Source of the DNA: Mycobacterium sp. ST-F2
GTDB lineage: Bacteria > Actinomycetota > Actinomycetes > Mycobacteriales > Mycobacteriaceae
DNA length: 64,000 nt
Assembly: GCF_001905655.1 (NCBI RefSeq)
Contig: NZ_JMHT01000002.1
Coordinates: 1-64,000, forward strand
Direction: 5' to 3'
A program made the translations under genes and the position numbers. The notes under the pieces are model-generated. The model searched no databases and had not been told where the DNA came from. It worked only from the letters and a program-made list of their open reading frames with translations. Shown here one piece after another: positions 59,773 to 64,000 of this stretch (position 1 is the stretch's first letter; every line of letters starts with the position of its first letter).

Positions 59773-60990
59773 TTGTCCATGCCGACAGACCCACGGCTGA
59801 GCCGCTCATCGCCTGCAAAGGCGGGGCCATCCTCGGGCAGGCCGCTGTCGCTGCTGCTGGTGGAAGACGACCGCGGTGATGCCCTTCTGGTCGAGGAGTT
59901 GATCGCCGACGCCGCGATCGACATCGACTTCCACTGGGCTCCCACATTGAGCCAGGCGGCGACCGCGCTGGACGCGATCCGTCCGGATTGTGTGCTGCTC
60001 GACCTGCACCTGCCCGACGCCGGTGGTGTGGACGCTCTGGATCGCTTGGGTGCTCTGGCTCCGAGCGTGCCGATCGTCGTTCTCACCGGCTTGAACGACG
60101 AGCATTTCGGCGTTTCCGCCATGGCCTCTGGAGCGCAGGATTACCTGGTGAAGGGCCGGGTGGATCCGGACACGCTCCGGCGCGCGGTGCTGTATGCCAT
60201 CGAACGAAAGCGCGCCGAGGTCACTGCGGTGGATCTGCACGCCAGTCGACTGCGCGCCCAGGAGAATGCCCGGCTGGAGCGGGGCCTGCTGCCCTCTCCG
60301 CTGCTTCTGGACAATCCCGGCGTCGAGGTCGTCACCCAGTCCTTGCCGAGCCGGCGGGACGCCCTGATCGGTGGCGACTTCTACGACGTCGTGCAGACCC
60401 CGGACCGCACGGTGCACGTCATGATCGGCGACGTCGCCGGTCATGGGCCGGACGAGGCCGCGTTGGGCGTGGCGCTGCGAATCGGTTGGCGTGCATTGAC
60501 TTTCGCGGGTCTGCGCGGCAATGAGCGAATGTGCCAGCTGGACCGCATCCTGACCACCGAGCGTCCCAGCCGCGGCACTTTCGCGACGCTGCTGAGTGTG
60601 GCACTGACGCCCGATACCGGGCAGTTCGACGTGGTGCGGGCAGGTCATCCCGGGCTGCTCATGCATGGCACCGGCACCGTCGACTGGCTCGAACCCGTCG
60701 CCGGACCGGCACTGGGGCTCGGAGCCACGGAATGGCCGGTCAATCGGTTGCAGTTGCAGCCGGGCGACGGATTGATGCTGCTGACGGACGGGCTGTTCGA
60801 GGGACCTGCGGGGGAGGGCGGCGAACGACTCGGGGAGGAAGGACTGCTGGCGAATGCGCGCTCACTGGCGCGCCTGCCCGGGGCTGAGTTCGTCAAAGCG
60901 CTGATCAGTGAGACGGAGGCCCGGGCCGAGCCCTTCGGCGGTCTCACCGACGACATCGCCGTCATTCGAGTGGAGCGCTCGGTTCGATGA
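59773..60990 (+). CDS. receiver-PP2C (RsbU-like) phosphatase
   Basis: A 405-residue two-domain protein. Residues about 18-140 form a receiver (SLLLVEDDRGDALLVEELI, CVLLDLHLPDAGGVD with phospho-Asp, VLTGLND). A short coiled segment leads to a PP2C-type SpoIIE/RsbU domain (GGDFYDVVQTPDRTVHVMIGDVAGHGPDEA, LLLTDGLFEG, GGLTDDIAVIRVE). It would dephosphorylate an anti-anti-sigma factor in response to phosphorylation. TTG 59773 fits the AAGGA site best; ATG 59779 is the alternative. Overlaps the kinase ATG by 4 bp. Confidence 0.92.
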   Translation: MSMPTDPRLSRSSPAKAGPSSGRPLSLLLVEDDRGDALLVEELIADAAIDIDFHWAPTLSQAATALDAIRPDCVLLDLHLPDAGGVDALDRLGALAPSVPIVVLTGLNDEHFGVSAMASGAQDYLVKGRVDPDTLRRAVLYAIERKRAEVTAVDLHASRLRAQENARLERGLLPSPLLLDNPGVEVVTQSLPSRRDALIGGDFYDVVQTPDRTVHVMIGDVAGHGPDEAALGVALRIGWRALTFAGLRGNERMCQLDRILTTERPSRGTFATLLSVALTPDTGQFDVVRAGHPGLLMHGTGTVDWLEPVAGPALGLGATEWPVNRLQLQPGDGLMLLTDGLFEGPAGEGGERLGEEGLLANARSLARLPGAEFVKALISETEARAEPFGGLTDDIAVIRVERSVR

Positions 60991-62564
60991 AGTTGACGGT
61001 GCAAGGTTGGCAGAACCTGGTTCTGGCTGCGATGGGCGCGGTGGTGCTCTCCGGCGCGGTCGGCGGTGCGCTGTTGATGAACCGGACCGACACGGTGTCA
61101 AGCGAACTGATCGAGCACCTGCAACCGGCGCGCGTGGCCGCCTACCGCTTGCAGGCCGGGCTACGTGACCAGGAAACCGCGGTCCGCGGTTATGCCAGTG
61201 CCGCTGACAGCCAGTTCCTGGCGCCGTATGACGACGGACAACGCGCTGAAACCGCTGCGGCGCAGAAACTCAGATCACTGCTGGAGGGGCGCGAGGCACT
61301 CATCGCGGACCTCGACGCGATCGAGCGAGCTGCCGGTACGTGGCGCAGCACCTACGCCCAGCCGGTGATCGCCAGTGTCGTCGTGGGACATCCGGCCGTC
61401 GTCGACAGCCGTACCAATGAGGAAGGCAAGAAGGAGTTCGCCTACCTTCGTGCGCTGTTCGATGCCCAGAACGCGCACCTGGCACAGGCGCGCGACGCTG
61501 ACACCGCTCGCTTGGCTTCGATACGCCAGTGGCGCGACCGGGTGCTGGCGACCATGGTCGGTGCGTTTGTCGTCATGGCGGTGGTCCTGGCCATGCTGGT
61601 GCGGAGTTCGGTCACCCGTCCCTTGGGCGCACTCGCAGCAGCGTGCCGCCGGATCACGCAGGGTAACTTCGATGAGCGCATAATTCCCCAGGGGCCCACC
61701 GACATTCGAGCTATTGCCGTCGACGTCGAGGAGATGAGGCAGCGCATCGTCGAGGAGCTCGAGGCGTCCCAGTTCGCCCGCCTTGCCCTCGACGAACAGG
61801 CCGAGGAGCTGCGTCGGTCCAACGCTGAACTCGAACAGTTCGCCTACGTCGCATCGCATGATCTGCAAGAGCCGCTGCGCAAGGTTGCGTCCTTCTGCCA
61901 GCTGATCGAGAAGCGGTACGGCGATCAGCTCGACGAGCGCGGAGTCGAATACATCAACTTCGCCGTCGACGGCGCAAAGCGCATGCAGTTGCTGATCAAC
62001 GACCTGCTCACCTTCTCCCGCGTCGGCCGGATCAACGCCACGCACACCGAAGTCGATCTGGGCGAGGCTGTCGCCTCGGCCATGGAGAACCTCGCGACCT
62101 CGATCACCGAGTCGGGAGCCGAAGTGCTGCTGCCGCCCGCCGGCCTGCCGCGGGTCGACGGCGACCCCACCCTCCTCACGATGTTGTGGCAGAACCTGAT
62201 CGGTAACGCGGTGAAGTTCCGGCGAGAGGGTCTCGCGCCCCGGATCGTGATCGACTGCACACCCGGAACGGGTGAAGATGCCGACGATTGGGTATTCACG
62301 GTCACGGACAACGGTATTGGGATTGCCGAAGAGTTTGTGGACAAGGTGTTCGTGATCTTTCAGCGGTTGCACGGCCGTGATGCCTACAGCGGTACCGGCA
62401 TCGGCTTGGCCTTGTGCAAGAAGATCGTCGAACATCACGGCGGCACCATCGGGATCGACACCTCGTACACCGATGGCACGCGGTTCGTGTTCACATTGCC
62501 GGCCACCCCGACCACCGAACCGAACGTCATCGCATTCGAGCAGCCGGAAGGAAGTCACCCATGA
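60987..62564 (+). CDS. phytochrome-type histidine kinase with CHASE3-like sensor
   Basis: A 525-residue sensor kinase. A first membrane helix (about 9-30) and a second (about 185-207, VLATMVGAFVVMAVVLAMLV) flank a helical CHASE3-like extracytoplasmic domain. A HAMP domain (SSVTRPLGALAAACRRITQGNFDERI) and coiled coil follow. The His lies in FAYVASHDLQEPLRKVASFCQLIE, the N-box in LWQNLIGNAVKF and the G-boxes in VTDNGIGIAEEF and GTGIGLALCKKI. Its DHp subtype pairs with Rcp-like regulators, and the gene is coupled on both sides by 4-bp overlaps. Confidence 0.92.
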   Translation: MKLTVQGWQNLVLAAMGAVVLSGAVGGALLMNRTDTVSSELIEHLQPARVAAYRLQAGLRDQETAVRGYASAADSQFLAPYDDGQRAETAAAQKLRSLLEGREALIADLDAIERAAGTWRSTYAQPVIASVVVGHPAVVDSRTNEEGKKEFAYLRALFDAQNAHLAQARDADTARLASIRQWRDRVLATMVGAFVVMAVVLAMLVRSSVTRPLGALAAACRRITQGNFDERIIPQGPTDIRAIAVDVEEMRQRIVEELEASQFARLALDEQAEELRRSNAELEQFAYVASHDLQEPLRKVASFCQLIEKRYGDQLDERGVEYINFAVDGAKRMQLLINDLLTFSRVGRINATHTEVDLGEAVASAMENLATSITESGAEVLLPPAGLPRVDGDPTLLTMLWQNLIGNAVKFRREGLAPRIVIDCTPGTGEDADDWVFTVTDNGIGIAEEFVDKVFVIFQRLHGRDAYSGTGIGLALCKKIVEHHGGTIGIDTSYTDGTRFVFTLPATPTTEPNVIAFEQPEGSHP

Positions 62565-63007
62565 ACGCGTCGTCAGCCGGCCGAGTGGTGGACATCCTGT
62601 TGGTCGAGGACGACCCGGGGGACGAGTTGATCACCCGTGAAGCGTTCGCGGACAACAAGATCAAGAACACCCTGCATGTGGCCCGCGACGGTCAAGAAGG
62701 TCTGGATTTTCTCTACCGGCGCGGCGTCCATGCGGATGCCCCGACCCCGGACCTGATCCTGCTCGACCTGAATCTGCCGAAATATGACGGCCGGCAACTG
62801 CTGGAGGTGATCAAGTCCGACTCCGACCTGTCTCACATACCGGTTGTCGTCCTGACCACGTCGTCGGCCGAGGAAGACATCTTGCGCAGCTACAAGTTGC
62901 ATGCGAACGCCTACGTGACCAAGCCCGTCGATCTCGATCAGTTCATGAAAGCCGTGCGGGAGATCGACGAGTTCTTCGTTCAGGTGGTGCGGCTACCGCA
63001 GTCGTGA
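62561..63007 (+). CDS. Rcp-like single-domain response regulator, copy 2
   Basis: A 148-residue receiver-only protein, the same length as copy 1. VDILLVEDDPGDELITREAF, DLILLDLNLPKYDG and YVTKPVD are identical or nearly so. It is the direct partner of the kinase with which it overlaps (ATGA 62561-62564). Phosphotransfer from the kinase to this regulator and perhaps to the receiver of the phosphatase is likely. GGAAGG precedes the ATG. Confidence 0.9.
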   Translation: MNASSAGRVVDILLVEDDPGDELITREAFADNKIKNTLHVARDGQEGLDFLYRRGVHADAPTPDLILLDLNLPKYDGRQLLEVIKSDSDLSHIPVVVLTTSSAEEDILRSYKLHANAYVTKPVDLDQFMKAVREIDEFFVQVVRLPQS

Positions 63008-63010
63008 CGG

Positions 63011-63454
63011 TCAGGCGGCCGCGGCGGCGATGTCATCCCATTGCAAGAGCACCCGGGTTCCGGCTTCGGTGGGCTCGATCGACGCACGATCGGTGAGTGC
63101 TCGCATCAGCGGGATACCGCGGCCGCGTGCCGAATTCGCGTACTGCGCTGCGGCGGGGCGCCACGTGCCTTCGTCTGTCACGGTCACGGTGAGCAGCGCC
63201 GACGCGCGGTCGAAGTCGGCGCGAACGTGCATGACACCCGGCTCGGGTGCGTCCGCGTAGGCGGCTTCGACCGCGTTGGCCAAGGCCTCGTTGACGGCGA
63301 GCACGATATCGCTGGCCTTCACCCGGTCCAGGGCGAAATGTTCAGCCAACCAGGTGGCGAATTCCTGACGGATGGATGCGGCATGTTCGGGGATGGCCAC
63401 CACGTCCACCTTGCTGAAACGCGCCCCGCTGCTCGACTGGTCCGGATCCGTCAT
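63011..63454 (-). CDS. RsbW-like anti-sigma kinase (GHKL ATPase)
   Basis: A 147-residue HATPase_c_2 protein. It begins with DVVAIPEHAASIRQEFATWLAEHF, the N-box is IVLAVNEALANAVEAAY, and ARGRGIPLMRALTD holds the G2-type loop, followed by GTRVLLQW. It would bind a sigma factor or phosphorylate the STAS protein encoded 55 bp upstream. It is a second such kinase beside UsfX. It is the last gene of the short minus-strand unit and converges on response regulator copy 2 with 3 bp between. Confidence 0.88.
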   Translation of the reverse strand: MTDPDQSSSGARFSKVDVVAIPEHAASIRQEFATWLAEHFALDRVKASDIVLAVNEALANAVEAAYADAPEPGVMHVRADFDRASALLTVTVTDEGTWRPAAAQYANSARGRGIPLMRALTDRASIEPTEAGTRVLLQWDDIAAAAA

Positions 63455-63509
63455 ATGAACCTGCTCGACCTACCTTCTGTCCGCCTTCTTCCGTCCGACA
63501 TCGACCGCC

Positions 63510-63893
63510 CTAGGTGGCGACCGCCGCAAGCGCTTCGTCCAGCGTGACGAACAGCTCGATCAGATCGGCGATGCCGACCAGCTTGAGCGGCCGGCTCGTG
63601 GTGGGACCGTCGGCGACGACGACGAGCCGGACCGCCGGTGCCAATTCCGCATGCGCGGCCACCAGCACGCCCATGCCGGCCGACGCCAGGAAATCCACGG
63701 CGCTCAAATCGACGACGACCGCGTCGGCCGCGCCGACCGCCGCCGGGCTCAGCGCGGCCTCCAGCTGCGGAGCGGTGAGCATGTCCACCGTCCCCGACAC
63801 CGTCACCACGCTAACCGCGCCGATCTGGCTCTGTTCGACCGTGCAACTCGCCGCGGCAGGATTGCCGCTGCCCTGAACTGGCTGGCCCGTCAT
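63510..63893 (-). CDS. STAS-domain anti-anti-sigma factor
   Basis: A 127-residue STAS protein. After an N-terminal tail, IGAVSVVTVSGTVDMLTAPQLEAAL starts the fold, and the regulatory Ser lies in VVVDLSAVDFLASAGMGVLVAAH, the motif phosphorylated by RsbW-type kinases. RPLKLVGIADLIELFVTLDEAL ends it. Together with the adjacent kinase and the receiver-PP2C phosphatase it completes a partner-switching cycle for SigF. The start at 63893 follows GGAGGT; an in-frame start 14 codons upstream is less likely. The remaining bases to 64000 contain no visible gene. Confidence 0.9.
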   Translation of the reverse strand: MTGQPVQGSGNPAAASCTVEQSQIGAVSVVTVSGTVDMLTAPQLEAALSPAAVGAADAVVVDLSAVDFLASAGMGVLVAAHAELAPAVRLVVVADGPTTSRPLKLVGIADLIELFVTLDEALAAVAT

Positions 63894-64000
63894 TGTCACC
63901 TCCGAGGGGCTCACACGCGTGAGCCGACAATCCAAATACTAACGACGCTTCTGCGTCCCGCCCCACCAAAACGGCAGGACAACGCCGTTCAGACGGTGTG

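Noticed and set aside
1..64000. CRISPR arrays, insertion sequences and tRNA genes
   Set aside because: No regularly spaced repeats, transposase motifs or cloverleaf-like sequences were recognised on either strand; a dedicated scan could not be run.

Overview
The window is high-GC actinobacterial DNA and almost certainly comes from a member of the Mycobacteriaceae, most likely a fast-growing Mycolicibacterium-type species. The evidence is an MmpS/MmpL pair, DUF732, DUF5078, DUF5313 and DUF5994 proteins, a Cfp21-like cutinase, a UsfX-SigF pair, and an iunH-acrA1-htdY block ordered as in Mycobacterium tuberculosis (Rv3393, Rv3391, Rv3389c). No rRNA, tRNA, CRISPR array or insertion sequence was recognised.

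Layout. (1) 1-8.5 kb, plus strand: the distal part of an extracellular contractile injection system (eCIS) operon. It holds the tail of a LysM protein, a VgrG-like spike protein, a PAAR-like tip, a gp25 wedge, a baseplate J protein with a C-terminal propeller-like region and a tail protein I. These are followed by a single-pass PASTA-domain membrane protein, two unknown membrane proteins and a CREST (alkaline ceramidase-like) membrane hydrolase. (2) 8.5-21.8 kb: a PknH-sensor-like membrane protein with a Thr/Pro-rich lipoprotein, an SDR, OhrR/Ohr, the iunH-acrA1-htdY block, a cold-shock gene between two DUF5994 genes, an SRPBCC/DUF899 pair, an FAD monooxygenase and a cupin. (3) 22-29.4 kb: regulators and enzymes, including a LAL-type LuxR regulator, an MBL hydrolase, a SigJ-like sigma factor and a cyclic-nucleotide-domain histidine kinase. 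(4) 29.5-34.8 kb: a small unknown gene plus a frameshifted WhiA paralogue, then an ECF sigma/Asp23 pair divergent from a six-gene Asp23-DUF6286-AmaP cell-envelope stress operon. The two plus-strand units share a homologous leader. (5) 34.9-40.4 kb: aminotransferase, Lrp regulator, aldehyde dehydrogenase and APC permease, which fits amine or polyamine catabolism. (6) 40.8-44.1 kb: an internally duplicated histidine kinase and a frameshifted PAS-ANTAR regulator. (7) 44.1-49 kb: TetR, a DUF5078 secreted protein, MmpS and MmpL, with one operator architecture at two promoters. (8) 49-53.3 kb: cutinase, MarR/DUF5313, DUF732, a CsbD-like protein, an AI-2E family transporter and a 51-residue membrane protein. 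(9) 53.4-64 kb: GlgX, a TetR regulator and a SigF partner-switching module with two near-identical Rcp-like response regulators, UsfX, SigF, a receiver-PP2C phosphatase, a phytochrome-type histidine kinase, a second RsbW-like kinase and a STAS anti-anti-sigma factor.

Three recognisable families (VgrG, WhiA, PAS-ANTAR) are each broken by a single-base shift at or beside a short homopolymer, and the LysM gene at the left edge probably is too. This may be real decay or assembly error; raw reads would decide. The observations most worth following are the eCIS-linked PASTA and CREST membrane proteins, the duplicated leader upstream of the WhiA-like and Asp23 loci, and the repeated operators linking TetR to mmpS-mmpL.
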